Numbered from the stretch's first letter, positions 34,010 to 43,711 are shown. The stretch: 63,909 bases of DNA from an uncultured Lachnospiraceae bacterium (GCA_910587045.1 CAJULG010000006.1:81638-145546), one strand, 5' to 3'. Program-made: numbers and translations. The notes: generated from the letters alone by a model not told the origin.

Positions 34010-34260
34010 GCTCATTCGCCATGCTCACCTCGATTTCGCTCCGCTTCATCTCGGTGTGTGGCTTTCGCCACATAAATCCACTTTTCAAAATTTTGCTTTG
34101 TGGCTCATTCGCCATGCTCACCTCGATTCCGCTTCGCTCCATCTCGGTGTGTGGCTTTCGCCACATAAATCCACTTTTCAAAATTTTGCTTTGTGGCTCA
34201 TTCGCCATGCTCACCTCGATTCCGCTTCGCTCCATCTCGGTGTGTGGCTTTCGCCACATA
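34010..34260. repeat. Tandem repeat, three copies of 93 bp
   Basis: Three near-identical copies begin at about 34011, 34104 and 34197, each containing CGCCATGCTCACCTCGAT and a TCTCGGTGTGTGGC...GCCACA palindrome. ORFs on both strands through it are periodic and are repeat artefacts. A related short piece occurs at 63774-63812. The copies abut with no spacers. Confidence 0.85.
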
Positions 34261-34322
34261 TCAAAATAAATATCCCTTGCCGACTGCAAGCAAGCTTGCG
34301 CAGCAAGTTATATTTATTTTGA
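34261..34322. repeat. 13-bp inverted repeat closing the 93-bp repeat array
   Basis: Arms 34261-34273 and 34310-34322 are perfect complements (TCAAAATAAATAT), enclosing a nested GC-rich hairpin. It borders the array and may be its terminal palindrome. No U-tract for a terminator follows. Confidence 0.6.
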
Positions 34323-34358
34323 TGCATGGCTCATTAGTATTATCATATAGCAATTTGG

Positions 34359-34403
34359 CAAAAAAAAAAAGAGGAAATATCGAAAAACATATATTTCCTC
34401 TTA
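34359..34403 (-). terminator. Terminator of the MsmK-like ATPase gene
   Basis: On the minus strand AAGAGGAAATAT and ATATTTCCTCTT pair, followed by a run of eleven T. It lies 38 bases downstream of the stop at 34441. Confidence 0.9.
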
Positions 34404-34440
34404 AAAATTCATAGTTTAGACAAACTTTTTTCTATGGTTT

Positions 34441-35553
34441 TTAGTTTACTACAACCTGCTCGGTTTCCTTATCAAAGATATGAATCTTACTTAAGTCAAA
34501 TGCAAGCTGAACGGTATCGCCAGGTCTTGCTGTTGTACGAGCATTTACTCTTGCAGTAATATCAAATTGATCAATCGTGAAGTATAAGTAAACTTCTGCA
34601 CCTAACATTTCATAGATGTTAATCTTGGCATCAATGATACTTTCCGGTGAAGACTCGATGAACAACTGCTCATCATGAATATTCTCAGGACGGATACCTA
34701 AGATTACTTCCTTATCAATGTAATTCATCTCAATTAACTTCGCTGCCTTAGTATCAGGTACTTTGATTGAGTGTGAACCGAACATCAATAATACATCGGA
34801 ACCGGACTTAACTACCTTACAATCAATGAAGTTCATTGGCGGCATACCCATGAAACCGGCTACGAATAAGTTGCATGGCTTATCGTATAAGTTCTGTGGC
34901 GTATCAACCTGCTGTACAATACCATCCTTCATAACTACGATTCTGGTACCCAGTGTCATAGCCTCGGTCTGGTCATGTGTTACATAAATGATCGTTGTCT
35001 GTAATCTCTGATGCAGCTTGGAAATCTCAACACGCATCTGAACACGTAACTTAGCATCCAGGTTTGACAAAGGCTCATCCATCAGGAATACCTTAGGCTC
35101 ACGCACGATTGCACGACCCATAGCCACACGCTGTCTCTGACCACCGGATAAAGCCTTCGGCTTACGGTCTAACAGATGCTCGATATCAAGAATCTTAGCA
35201 GCCTCATGTACCTGCTTGCTGATCTTTTCAGCCGGTACTTTTCTCAACTTCAAACCAAATGCCATGTTATCGAATACGCTCATATGTGGATACAAAGCGT
35301 AATTCTGGAATACCATTGCGATATCTCTGTCCTTTGGTTCAACGTCGTTTACCAGCTTGTCACCAATCCACAACTCACCCTGCGTAATATCCTCCAAGCC
35401 GGCGATCATACGCAAAGTAGTGGACTTACCACAACCAGATGGTCCTACAAAAATGATAAATTCTTTGTCCTCGATTTCAAGATTAAAATCCTTAACAGCA
35501 TTAAAACCGTTCGGATAAATCTTGTAAATATTCTTCAGTGATAAACTAGCCAT
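34441..35553 (-). CDS. ABC transporter ATPase of the MsmK/MsmX/UgpC family
   Basis: The 370-residue ATPase has Walker A GPSGCGKSTTLRM, signature LSGGQRQRVAMGRAIV, Walker B VFLMDEPLSNLDAKLR and a C-terminal MalK-type regulatory extension (about 240-370). No permease or binding protein is adjacent. In Firmicutes one orphan MsmX-like ATPase often serves several carbohydrate importers, so that role is likely. The GGAGG before the ATG at 35553 supports the start. Confidence 0.9.
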   Translation of the reverse strand: MASLSLKNIYKIYPNGFNAVKDFNLEIEDKEFIIFVGPSGCGKSTTLRMIAGLEDITQGELWIGDKLVNDVEPKDRDIAMVFQNYALYPHMSVFDNMAFGLKLRKVPAEKISKQVHEAAKILDIEHLLDRKPKALSGGQRQRVAMGRAIVREPKVFLMDEPLSNLDAKLRVQMRVEISKLHQRLQTTIIYVTHDQTEAMTLGTRIVVMKDGIVQQVDTPQNLYDKPCNLFVAGFMGMPPMNFIDCKVVKSGSDVLLMFGSHSIKVPDTKAAKLIEMNYIDKEVILGIRPENIHDEQLFIESSPESIIDAKINIYEMLGAEVYLYFTIDQFDITARVNARTTARPGDTVQLAFDLSKIHIFDKETEQVVVN

Positions 35554-35707
35554 TCGAAATTCCTCCTTGGATTATGCTTAATATATCTGACTAACGATAG
35601 TCCTATGATACATCATTTACCTCATAAATACCATATTAGTATTCACCAAATTAATTTTCCGTTCTTTGTGGATTCTGTATATAAACGTATTTTTTTATAC
35701 AAATCTA

Positions 35708-36619
35708 TTAACATTTTCCTGCTTTTATCGTGTAATCTGCCCTATACCGAAGAAACCCCTCTCCCACCGTTTCACTGACATCTGTTACGATTACAAATGC
35801 ATCCGGGTCCATTTCAAAGACAATCTCTTTTAATTCCACAATCTCCTTACGGGAAACAACACACATCAGCATATCACGATGTTTGCCCGTATGCATCCCG
35901 GTTATTGCAATTCCGGTAACTCCCCGTTCAATTTCTTTCATCAGACGCTGGCTGATCGCGGCAGACTGATCTGAAATCACATAACCTAATTTTGAGAATT
36001 TCAAGCCGTTCATGATGCCATCAGATACCCTTGTTACAATAAAGATAGCAACCAGGGCATATAAGGCATGCTCCAGGCCAAAAATCATGGCACCGGCTAT
36101 GACGATCAGCCCGTCTACAACTGCAAGAATCTGCGCCTCTGTAAGGTGCCGAAAACGTCGTTGAAGCAGAACTGCAAGCAGATCCATGCCTCCGGTCGTA
36201 GAGCCTACAGCGAATACCATACCGAGGCCAAATCCCATTAATACACCACCCAGCACTGTATTTAAAAGCAGATCCTGTGTCGGTGGTTTGGTAATCGGTA
36301 TTAATCCAAGATACACCGTAAAAATCACTGCTGAGATCAGCCCTCGCTGTAAAAAACGTTTTCCCAGCAAAAAGTAAGCTACGACAAACAAAGGAATATT
36401 GCAGACCAGATTTGTCACCCATAAGGGTATCCCCTCCACGCTTACAATATTCCTTGTCATTTCCTTTATCATTATTCCAATACCGGTTACTCCGCCTGTC
36501 ACTAAGTGCATTGGTTCAAATACACAATTTACCGCTGCCGCCATCAGACCGGTGCCTGTCAGTATCATTAATCCATTCCAAACCGAATTCTTATTTCTGA
36601 ATCGTTTCATCCTGCTCAT
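35708..36619 (-). CDS. YitT family membrane protein
   Basis: The 303-residue protein has five to six membrane segments (about 17-170) and a C-terminal soluble DUF2179 domain (YVISDQSAAISQRLMKEIERGVTGI...MLMCVVSRKEIVELKEIVFEMDPDAFVIV). This is the standard YitT layout, with unknown transport role. Its start overlaps the upstream WecG-like gene by 29 bases. Confidence 0.88.
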   Translation of the reverse strand: MSRMKRFRNKNSVWNGLMILTGTGLMAAAVNCVFEPMHLVTGGVTGIGIMIKEMTRNIVSVEGIPLWVTNLVCNIPLFVVAYFLLGKRFLQRGLISAVIFTVYLGLIPITKPPTQDLLLNTVLGGVLMGFGLGMVFAVGSTTGGMDLLAVLLQRRFRHLTEAQILAVVDGLIVIAGAMIFGLEHALYALVAIFIVTRVSDGIMNGLKFSKLGYVISDQSAAISQRLMKEIERGVTGIAITGMHTGKHRDMLMCVVSRKEIVELKEIVFEMDPDAFVIVTDVSETVGEGFLRYRADYTIKAGKC

Positions 36620-37277
36620 GTTCCTTTATACTATATTTGCGCAGCCGCTTTTTCAAAGCCCTGCTCATAGTAATAGTATGGAACAATTTCTTTTTTTTAG
36701 ACATTTCATCCGTCAGCAGATCACCAACACAAATACAAAGTCTTGCATTTGTCTTATGTCGATCTCCTTCAATAAAACGACGAAGCTCACCAAACCGAAT
36801 TCCTGAAATCAGGATCTCCGGTGCAATGGAATTAATCTCATTGATCACTCCTTCTGTAGATGTCGAATGTTCGGTAGACAATCCACGAAGCGCCAGATAT
36901 GGATACAGTTGTCGTATCTCGTCCATGATCAGTTCCAATTCCCTTTCTCCATTCATAAGAACACAGACATCCAAGCCCATATCCACTGCATACTCACACA
37001 GCTTCATAATGTATCGCTGAATGGAAAAATCACCTATCGCATGCCGCTCCTTTTTGGGAAGAACCTTCTTTACCGCATCATCGCCCGGAATCCAAAGCAA
37101 CTGCTCTTTTCTCCGGATCGTTTCCTCAATGTCAGCCATCATATTACACTGTATTGCCGCCACGAAAATAATCGTATGCAACACCGGTTCTTCTAAAAAA
37201 TCACAACTTTCTTCGTAAAGCTGTCTTTCATTACAGATTTGAAAAGGTATTCCGAATAACTCCAACCCATTGCTCAT
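36591..37277 (-). CDS. WecG/TagA/CpsF-like protein
   Basis: The 228-residue protein resembles the WecG/TagA/CpsF glycosyltransferase fold in length and blocks (LELFGIPFQICN..., HAIGDFSIQRYIMKLCEYAVDMGLDVCVLMNG, APEILISGIRFGELRRFIE). The usual catalytic Thr and Gly-rich PxxE pattern is weakened, so its activity is unsure. It may be a divergent enzyme or non-catalytic relative. It runs with the YitT and LytR_C genes as an operon. The upstream gene ends 24 bases before it. Confidence 0.6.
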   Translation of the reverse strand: MSNGLELFGIPFQICNERQLYEESCDFLEEPVLHTIIFVAAIQCNMMADIEETIRRKEQLLWIPGDDAVKKVLPKKERHAIGDFSIQRYIMKLCEYAVDMGLDVCVLMNGERELELIMDEIRQLYPYLALRGLSTEHSTSTEGVINEINSIAPEILISGIRFGELRRFIEGDRHKTNARLCICVGDLLTDEMSKKKKLFHTITMSRALKKRLRKYSIKEHEQDETIQK

Positions 37278-37300
37278 TTTACCATTCCTATATATTCAGA

Positions 37301-37831
37301 TCAGTTCTGTGCATCCTCAGTTCCGATAATAATCTGTATCTCTACACCACTGCTGATCGTGCCAACCTCAACTGTTGCATTCTGGAAATAACCAACTAAA
37401 TCCTGTCCCATTCCTTCCTGTGAAACGATAATCTTTGTACTGGTCAACGCCTCCGTTTCATAATTACCGATATTTGATACGGTAAATCCTTTTCCATTCA
37501 GATCCTCCTGCCATTTCTTAGCAACACCGGCAACATCCGTACTGTTCAGCACTTCAATGGAATGCCCGACAGAAGAAATCGGTTCTTGCGTTGAAGGCTC
37601 CTCAGATGTCGGTTCTGCAGTATCCGTGGAATCACCACCTGTCATATCACTGCCACCGTTAATATCCGAGGTTGAAATCTGTGCATCGTCAGTGGAAGGT
37701 TTCTTTTCCTTACCTCCACCAAATATTTGTATCAAAAAGTATACAGCAAACACAACGATTGCTACACCTAATATTACAATTAATGTTTTTAAGAATGCTT
37801 CTCCAAATAGTTTTAACATTTTCTTATTCAC
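37301..37831 (-). CDS. Membrane protein with LytR_C domain
   Basis: The 176-residue protein has one N-terminal membrane helix (FLKTLIVILGVAIVVFAVYFLIQIF), a Ser/Thr/acid-rich linker (about 45-90) and a C-terminal LytR_C-type domain (SIEVLNSTDVAGVAKKWQEDLNGKGFTVSNIGNY). Such domains follow LytR-CpsA-Psr enzymes in wall assembly but here stand alone. It is the first gene of the operon with the WecG-like and YitT genes. Confidence 0.8.
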   Translation of the reverse strand: MNKKMLKLFGEAFLKTLIVILGVAIVVFAVYFLIQIFGGGKEKKPSTDDAQISTSDINGGSDMTGGDSTDTAEPTSEEPSTQEPISSVGHSIEVLNSTDVAGVAKKWQEDLNGKGFTVSNIGNYETEALTSTKIIVSQEGMGQDLVGYFQNATVEVGTISSGVEIQIIIGTEDAQN

Positions 37832-37984
37832 GTTAAAAAACCTCCCAACATTTGTTATTTATTGTCAAAAAAACTCTGTAAATGAGTATATCAGACAAAA
37901 GTTTCATTTTCAAGTCATTGAATCTATGTTATATTATTCTTAAGATTTTTGAAGGATTTTTGATCCCAGTTCCGCCATGCATAA

Positions 37985-38066
37985 ATGATACTCTGCCAGA
38001 AGCGAAAGCCACAGCTGCGTAGCAGCGACAGGCAGCGAAGCGGCCAGGCTTGAGCCTGCAGGGCGG
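37985..38066. repeat. GC-rich palindromic intergenic element
   Basis: The segment between the LytR_C gene and the SDR gene holds several nested inverted repeats (AGCTGCGTAGCAGC, CAGGCTTGAGCCTG). It resembles the dispersed palindromic elements seen elsewhere in this window. A -10/-35 pair for the SDR gene was not clear by eye; its AGGAGG site is at about 38098. Confidence 0.4.
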
Positions 38067-38108
38067 AATGATTTCTTTTTAATATTTGTAAAATTCAGGA
38101 GGTTATAC

Positions 38109-38837
38109 ATGAAGAAATCCATAATTATTACAGGTGCATCCCGGGGAATCGGACAGGCAATAGCCTTTCAGTCTGCCAATGAATATGATCGGATTGCCAT
38201 CACCTCCTGTCACCATCCGGAGGAGTTAATGGACACCAGAGAAAGGCTGATAAATCTTGGCGTAGAATGCATTGCTGTATCCGGAGACAGCGGAGACCAT
38301 GTTTTCGTTCAGAAATTTGTTGATACGATATTTACGAACTGGGGCCGGATTGATGCCCTGGTAAACAATGCCGGAATCTCTTATATGGGCCTGTTAAGTG
38401 AAATGGATATTGCAGACTGGGAATTGCTGCTGCATACGAATCTTTCTTCTGTATTCTACTACTGCCATGCAGTAATCCCCCATATGGTACACGAGCATGC
38501 AGGGCGGATCCTTAATATCTCCTCCGTCTGGGGCGAAAGCGGTGCTTCCTGTGAGGCGGCCTATTCTGCTACCAAAGGGGGCATCAATGCTCTGACGCAG
38601 GCACTCGGAAAAGAACTGGCGCCAAGCCGGATTGCTGTTAATGCTTTGGCCTGCGGTGCAATCCGGACAAATATGAATGCCATGCTCTCTCCAGAGGAAA
38701 CGAAAAACCTGGAAGAGTCCATTCCTTACGGTCGTATGGCCACACCGGAGGAGACGGCCGAATTTGCACTTGGTATTCTTTCGGCTCCGGACTATCTGAC
38801 CGGACAGATCATCCGATTTGATGGAGGCTGGCTTTGA
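38109..38837 (+). CDS. SDR-family oxidoreductase, FabG/YmfI-like
   Basis: The 242-residue protein has the classical SDR features: ITGASRGIGQAIA at the NAD(P) site, NNAGIS, a catalytic Ser in ISSVWGESGASCEAAYSATKGG, and the YxxxK pair (Y158, K162 region). SVWGESGASCEAAYSA and SIPYGRMATPEETAEFAL resemble EF-P 5-aminopentanone reductase (YmfI), but a fatty-acid or natural-product ketoreductase is equally possible given the carrier-protein neighbours. AGGAGG precedes the ATG. Its 3' end overlaps the convergent phosphopantetheinyl transferase by 46 bases. Confidence 0.8.
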   Translation: MKKSIIITGASRGIGQAIAFQSANEYDRIAITSCHHPEELMDTRERLINLGVECIAVSGDSGDHVFVQKFVDTIFTNWGRIDALVNNAGISYMGLLSEMDIADWELLLHTNLSSVFYYCHAVIPHMVHEHAGRILNISSVWGESGASCEAAYSATKGGINALTQALGKELAPSRIAVNALACGAIRTNMNAMLSPEETKNLEESIPYGRMATPEETAEFALGILSAPDYLTGQIIRFDGGWL

Positions 38838-39577
38838 TTAAAAAGAGACAATTCCTCCATGCACGCTTCTAGTGTAACCTGTCTGTACTCAATGGATTCT
38901 CTTTCCACTGTACAAACAGCACAATGATATCCTGGTTCCAGTTTCATGCATTGACAGATCGGAGCCTTTGCTTCCGTTATCCCCAGCATCTTTAATTGCT
39001 GCCGCAGTTCCTCCTGCATGGACGGCAGAATACGGATTTCTCCTGTCTCACGTTCGGTAGCAAAGCTGCTAAGGGGCATAGCAAACCCGGTGCCGCAAAG
39101 CTTCATAAAACTTTCTTTCATGGTCCAGTATTCTGCAAATATATCTCCCTGCTGTTCCTTCGGTGCAGACAGAATCTTCTCGGTCTCGTCCGGATGAAAA
39201 AAGCGTTTTATTACCCGTTCACTGTATTTTGAAGTCTGCTCCACATCAATTCCCAGGGGAACACTGCCTGTTGCACAGACAATCCAGGCACCGGAATGAC
39301 TGATATTATACTGTGCATCCGGACGCTCTGCCAAACAGGGCTTCCCCTGTTCTCCACGGCAGAGGCAGTTCACTGCTTCCTCCTGTCCGGAAATACCAAA
39401 TTCCTTCCACAAAGCATACAGTTCCAGTACCCCGGTGGCCATTCCCCTTTCCTGATCCATTAAACGCCGAAAACGCAGGGCTTTCGCCTTGCGTTCCGGT
39501 GTTATTATATTCAGTGCCTGCTGTCGTTCCCTGTTATTCAGTTCCCGTTCCAATTTCAATGAATATATTCTTATCAT
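38792..39577 (-). CDS. 4'-Phosphopantetheinyl transferase, Sfp type
   Basis: The 261-residue protein has the Sfp family motifs: SHSGAWIVCATGSVPLGIDVEQ (Mg/CoA site) and FAEYWTMKESFMKLCGTGF (WxxKESxxK). It attaches the CoA-derived arm to a carrier-protein serine. The carrier protein at 40671 is in the same minus-strand run, with the unknown gene at 39591 between them. A Sfp-type enzyme beside a single carrier protein suggests a dedicated partner, not only fatty acid synthesis. Confidence 0.9.
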   Translation of the reverse strand: MIRIYSLKLERELNNRERQQALNIITPERKAKALRFRRLMDQERGMATGVLELYALWKEFGISGQEEAVNCLCRGEQGKPCLAERPDAQYNISHSGAWIVCATGSVPLGIDVEQTSKYSERVIKRFFHPDETEKILSAPKEQQGDIFAEYWTMKESFMKLCGTGFAMPLSSFATERETGEIRILPSMQEELRQQLKMLGITEAKAPICQCMKLEPGYHCAVCTVERESIEYRQVTLEACMEELSLFNQSQPPSNRMICPVR

Positions 39578-39590
39578 AGCGTCCCCGCTT

Positions 39591-40646
39591 TTAGTTCTGC
39601 TCCAGTTGCTCCAGTACCTGAGTCAATACCTTAATCTCTGTCTCCTTTGCATCCGTCAGATACTTGGCAAAACGATCTGCACGTTCAATCTCCTCTGTGA
39701 TAGAGATACGAACCAGCAGATTCCTTGCAGTCTGTGCATTCTCCACTACAGTAGAATACTCATCCACGATCGCCTGGCTAAACGGAAGATAATCATTTGC
39801 CATCAGATACTTGATCCGCTCTAACATAAGCACCTTATGATCATATACCAGATGCAGGGAACGGATATCATAGTCCGGTTCATCCGCATGGAGCTGCTTA
39901 TCAATCTGCTCGATTATCTTGTCGTAAACATCTACGCCAAAGGTCGTATCATTAAACCGGTTCCGCATCATACGGAAGTGATTCTTGGTATCCTCACAAT
40001 TCAGGTATTCCCGCAGGGTCTGCTTGATCAGGGTAATATCCAGATCATAATAAGTCGTCTCATTATTCTTCAGGATAACATAAAGACCTCTGGTTCCCTT
40101 ATAGTCATCCTTAAACATATGATCCTCCGGTGCGTTGATCACCTCATAGCCCCGTTCCACATCACTGAAGGATACCGTAGAGTATGTATAATGCTCACCA
40201 AAGGTAAAATCACCTACATAAAAGATTTCCTTCTCAATATTGTATCCGTAAATGAATAATTCATGCGGAAACTTATAATCCACCTCAGCGTTACAGAGGA
40301 TCTTAGCCTCATCAAACACACCATATACATACCCGTTCAGATCAATGGTCTTAATAGCGAAGTCGATAATATTCCCGCAATAGCTTTCTACCTGCTCCTT
40401 GGTCAGCAGTGAAAAAATCAGATACGGACATTCCTTCAGCGAACTGCTTCCCGGCATCATATCAGTAAACAGCATATCATCACCGGTAAATATCTCATTG
40501 ATCGTATAACAGCGCAGCTGGATATAATTGCTGAATATCCACTTTCTGGCATTCTCATCATTCCCCAGAATCGAAAACAATGTTGCATGCCACTGCCATG
40601 AAGTAATCCCCGGATATGCTACCTCCAAAATCTTTTCGTTTGCCAT
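39591..40646 (-). CDS. Unknown protein linked to a carrier protein, papain/BtrH-like fold suspected
   Basis: The ATG at 40646 has GGAGG eight bases upstream, giving 351 residues. No signal peptide or membrane segment is seen. A central stretch, FPHELFIYGYNIEKEIFYVGDFTFGEHYTYS, has the His...GD spacing common in C39/BtrH-type acyl transferases, but an active cysteine is not clear. The rest is largely helical. It lies between the carrier protein and the transferase in the same operon, so it probably uses a carrier-bound acyl or amino-acyl group. That role is inference, not a family assignment. Confidence 0.55.
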   Translation of the reverse strand: MANEKILEVAYPGITSWQWHATLFSILGNDENARKWIFSNYIQLRCYTINEIFTGDDMLFTDMMPGSSSLKECPYLIFSLLTKEQVESYCGNIIDFAIKTIDLNGYVYGVFDEAKILCNAEVDYKFPHELFIYGYNIEKEIFYVGDFTFGEHYTYSTVSFSDVERGYEVINAPEDHMFKDDYKGTRGLYVILKNNETTYYDLDITLIKQTLREYLNCEDTKNHFRMMRNRFNDTTFGVDVYDKIIEQIDKQLHADEPDYDIRSLHLVYDHKVLMLERIKYLMANDYLPFSQAIVDEYSTVVENAQTARNLLVRISITEEIERADRFAKYLTDAKETEIKVLTQVLEQLEQN

Positions 40647-40670
40647 GTCGTTAACCTCCACTTCCCAAAT

Positions 40671-40922
40671 TTAGTTCATTTTCTTTTCGACAGATGCAAT
40701 TACATCATCAAAGCTCTCATACTTATTCAAAGCCAGCTCACTGTCCTCAAACGAAACATCAAACTTTTCCTCCAGCCCCACAAGCAGTTTAATGATGGAA
40801 ACCGAATTCACATCATAATCATCTGTGATGGATGCTGATGTATCCACTGTCGCAATGTCCACCTCAGGAAGCATTTCCTCAATCACTTCTAATGACTGCT
40901 TCTTAATTAATTCCTTATCCAT
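40671..40922 (-). CDS. Acyl/peptidyl carrier protein
   Basis: The 83-residue protein has the four-helix carrier pattern with the phosphopantetheine serine at S40 in DYDVNSVSIIKLLVGLEEKFDVSF. The usual DSL is NSV here, as in some specialised carriers. No ketosynthase or adenylation gene lies in this window. A Sfp-type transferase 1.1 kb away can load it. It is the first gene after the MATE exporter on the same strand. Confidence 0.88.
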   Translation of the reverse strand: MDKELIKKQSLEVIEEMLPEVDIATVDTSASITDDYDVNSVSIIKLLVGLEEKFDVSFEDSELALNKYESFDDVIASVEKKMN

Positions 40923-40993
40923 GCCTTTTCCTCCAATTCTTTCAACAGATACCTTCTCTGTATATGCTATATTTCTATTTTAATATGAATCCA

Positions 40994-42316
40994 TTATAAA
41001 TACAATCTTTTTTGCATAAAAAAGCATAGAGATACCAGAGCAGTCAAAGCCTCCGTCATTGGCATGACCCACCATATAATACTGCCTCCCCAGATTCCCG
41101 GCAGAAGCCAGACCAGCAAAACACAGATCACAAGCCCTCTTAAGGATCCGATCACAAATGCCCGGACCGGTTTTACGATCGCCTGAAAATAATTCGCAAG
41201 ATAAATATTGATAAACATGGCAAAGCTGCCGGCAAAATAAATCCGGATCGCAGGGATCCCATACTCTAAAACCGCCTGTGTCGGCACCACAAACGCATAG
41301 ATACATTCCCGTGTAAACAGGAAGATAGCAGTATACAGCAAAATGGTCAGAATAAAACTGGTCAGAAACCCAATATTCCTTACCTTTCTTACCCGATCTC
41401 CTTTGCCGGCTCCCATATTAAAGGAAATGATCGGCTGTGCTGAAAATGCCACGCCATTCAGCAGGGCATTTACCACAATGGCTGTATTGGAGATCACGCT
41501 GTAAATCACGATCCCGGTCTCTCCCAGATATCGTAATATCTGAATATTGAATACAAACACTACGATCCCCACCGATAATTCCGTCAGAAAACTGGATGCA
41601 CCGCTTTTCATGATCTTAAATACATACTTGATCCGAAATGCAGACAAGGAAAACCTCATGGTATTTCGTCCGGAAAATAAATGAGACACGGTAATTGCCA
41701 CATTAATCACATTCCCGATGATCGTCGCAATAATGGCACCACTCATTCCCAACTGCATTGGAAAGATCAATATATAATCCAGCACAACATTCAAGGCGGA
41801 GCCTGCGATGGAACCAGCCATCGCCCGTTTCGGATCCTTATCGTTCTTCACGAAATTCTGAAAAAACGGAACCAGAATATATATCATGCAGGAACCCATC
41901 AGCCATCTTCCATATTCTAACACAAGTTCCAGATTGTCCTGTTCTGCTCCCAGCACACCTGCGATCGGTCTCAACCCCAGACTACAGACAAGCGTCAACA
42001 CAATACCAATGAATACCACTGACAGAAATGCAGTTGTAAAAACAGAGCAGGCCTCACGATCATCCTTTCTTCCATTTGCCACTGACATCAGGACAGAACC
42101 GCCTACTCCGAACATATATCCAAAAGCAAAGAATCCGCTGAAAAAGGGAAGCAGAAGATTCAGGGCTACCAGACCATCCTCTCCCACACCATGCCCTACC
42201 ATCATGGTATCCGTGATTACATAAATAGAAGTAAATACATTGGAACACATGGATGGCAGTAAATAACTGAAAAACAATCGGCGGGGATCATCCTTTAACA
42301 AATCTAATTTTGCCAT
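40994..42316 (-). CDS. MATE-family efflux transporter
   Basis: The 440-residue protein has about twelve membrane segments in two similar halves and the family start RRLFFSYLLPSMCSNVFTSIYVITDTMMVGHGVG. MATE proteins export drugs or metabolites with Na+ or H+. It lies upstream of the carrier-protein genes on the same strand and could export their product, though this is inference from position. Confidence 0.88.
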   Translation of the reverse strand: MAKLDLLKDDPRRLFFSYLLPSMCSNVFTSIYVITDTMMVGHGVGEDGLVALNLLLPFFSGFFAFGYMFGVGGSVLMSVANGRKDDREACSVFTTAFLSVVFIGIVLTLVCSLGLRPIAGVLGAEQDNLELVLEYGRWLMGSCMIYILVPFFQNFVKNDKDPKRAMAGSIAGSALNVVLDYILIFPMQLGMSGAIIATIIGNVINVAITVSHLFSGRNTMRFSLSAFRIKYVFKIMKSGASSFLTELSVGIVVFVFNIQILRYLGETGIVIYSVISNTAIVVNALLNGVAFSAQPIISFNMGAGKGDRVRKVRNIGFLTSFILTILLYTAIFLFTRECIYAFVVPTQAVLEYGIPAIRIYFAGSFAMFINIYLANYFQAIVKPVRAFVIGSLRGLVICVLLVWLLPGIWGGSIIWWVMPMTEALTALVSLCFFMQKRLYL

Positions 42317-42474
42317 TTTCTTTCCTCACTTATAAAAACCGGCCTTCCATATCCTTCTCCGGCAGCCGGACGTACACGCATATGGTTCCGTCAGGGTCTG
42401 CTGTCCAGAGAATGATATAGAAAGCCGGCAGTAATTTGTAACTCAATATTCCTGCTTATTTTTCAGATTTACTC

Positions 42475-43692
42475 TTATATGTTTCGAATGCGTTCCACCG
42501 CAGTTAAAGTATTCTCATAAGATCCGAACGCAGTCAGCCGGAAATAACCTTCGCCGCTTGGCCCAAACCCGGAGCCCGGTGTTCCTACTACGTTTGCATT
42601 CTCAAGCAGGTAGTCAAAGAATTCCCAGGAGGTCATTTCCTTCGGCGTCTTCAACCAGATATATGGCGCATTCACGCCGCCGGATACAGTATACCCCAGC
42701 TCTGCAAGCGCCTCTTTAATAATTCCAGCATTTTTCATATAGTAAGCAATCTGTTCTTCTGTCTGCTTTCTTCCTTCTTCTGTATATACAGCTGCACCTG
42801 CCGCCTGTACGATATATGGTGCCCCGTTAAACTTCGTACCATGCCTTCTGGCCCAAAGAGAATGCAGGGCTACTCCCTCTGAAGATTTCAGATCCTTTGG
42901 TATCACTGTAAAGCCCAAACGGGTTCCGGTAAAGCCGGCATTCTTTGAAAAGCTCCGCAGCTCGATCGCACAGGTTCTGGCGCCCTCACATTCATAAATC
43001 GTATGTGGTACATCTGTTTCACTGATATAAGCCTCATACGCAGCATCATAAATGATAACTGCTCCAATCCGGTTTGCATAATCCACCCATTCCTGAAGCT
43101 GTGCCCGATTGATCATGGCACCAGTCGGATTATTTGGAAAACACAGATAAATCAGATCCGGCTCCTCCTGCGGGAATTCCGGAGCAAATCCATTCTCTGC
43201 CTGGCAAGGCATATAGATCACATCACTCCACAGACCGGTCTCAGGATCATAAATACCCGTTCTGCCTGCCATAACATTGGAATCCACATAAACCGGATAG
43301 ACCGGGTCGCAGACTGCGATCCGGTTATCAGCGCTGAATATCTCCTGAATATTGGCAGAATCACTTTTTGCTCCGTCACTGATAAATATCTCGTCTGCTG
43401 CAATATCAACGCCTCTTGCCTTATAATCCTGCTCGACGATCGCAGTTCGCAGAAACTCATAGCCTAAATCCGGCGCATAACCTTTAAACGTTCTGGCATC
43501 CGCCATTTCGTCTACTGCTGTATGTAACCGGTCTATGATCGCCGGTGCCAATGGCTGGGTGACATCACCGATTCCCAGACTGATCACCTGTCTGTCCGGA
43601 TGCTCTGTCTTATAAACATTTACCTTTTTCGCTATTGTTGAAAACAGATAACTGCCCGGCAGTTTTAAGTAATTATCATTTATTTTAAACAT
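42475..43692 (-). CDS. dapL: LL-diaminopimelate aminotransferase
   Basis: The 405-residue protein begins MFKINDNYLKLPGSYLF, the diagnostic DapL start, with AGGAGGAG upstream. It has the PLP lysine context RSFSKNAGFTGTRLGF and VYPVYVDSNVMAGRTG. It converts tetrahydrodipicolinate to LL-diaminopimelate in one step. It is directly downstream of dapF, which makes meso-diaminopimelate from the product, for lysine and peptidoglycan. In the 5' direction the run continues to an ANTAR regulator and glnA. Confidence 0.95.
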   Translation of the reverse strand: MFKINDNYLKLPGSYLFSTIAKKVNVYKTEHPDRQVISLGIGDVTQPLAPAIIDRLHTAVDEMADARTFKGYAPDLGYEFLRTAIVEQDYKARGVDIAADEIFISDGAKSDSANIQEIFSADNRIAVCDPVYPVYVDSNVMAGRTGIYDPETGLWSDVIYMPCQAENGFAPEFPQEEPDLIYLCFPNNPTGAMINRAQLQEWVDYANRIGAVIIYDAAYEAYISETDVPHTIYECEGARTCAIELRSFSKNAGFTGTRLGFTVIPKDLKSSEGVALHSLWARRHGTKFNGAPYIVQAAGAAVYTEEGRKQTEEQIAYYMKNAGIIKEALAELGYTVSGGVNAPYIWLKTPKEMTSWEFFDYLLENANVVGTPGSGFGPSGEGYFRLTAFGSYENTLTAVERIRNI

Positions 43693-43711
43693 TCTCTTCT
43701 CCTCCTGCACT

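Noticed and set aside
34010..34260. Possible CRISPR array from regularly spaced identical sequence
   Set aside because: Copies abut with a 93-base period and no unique spacers, no leader and no cas genes. It is a tandem intergenic repeat.
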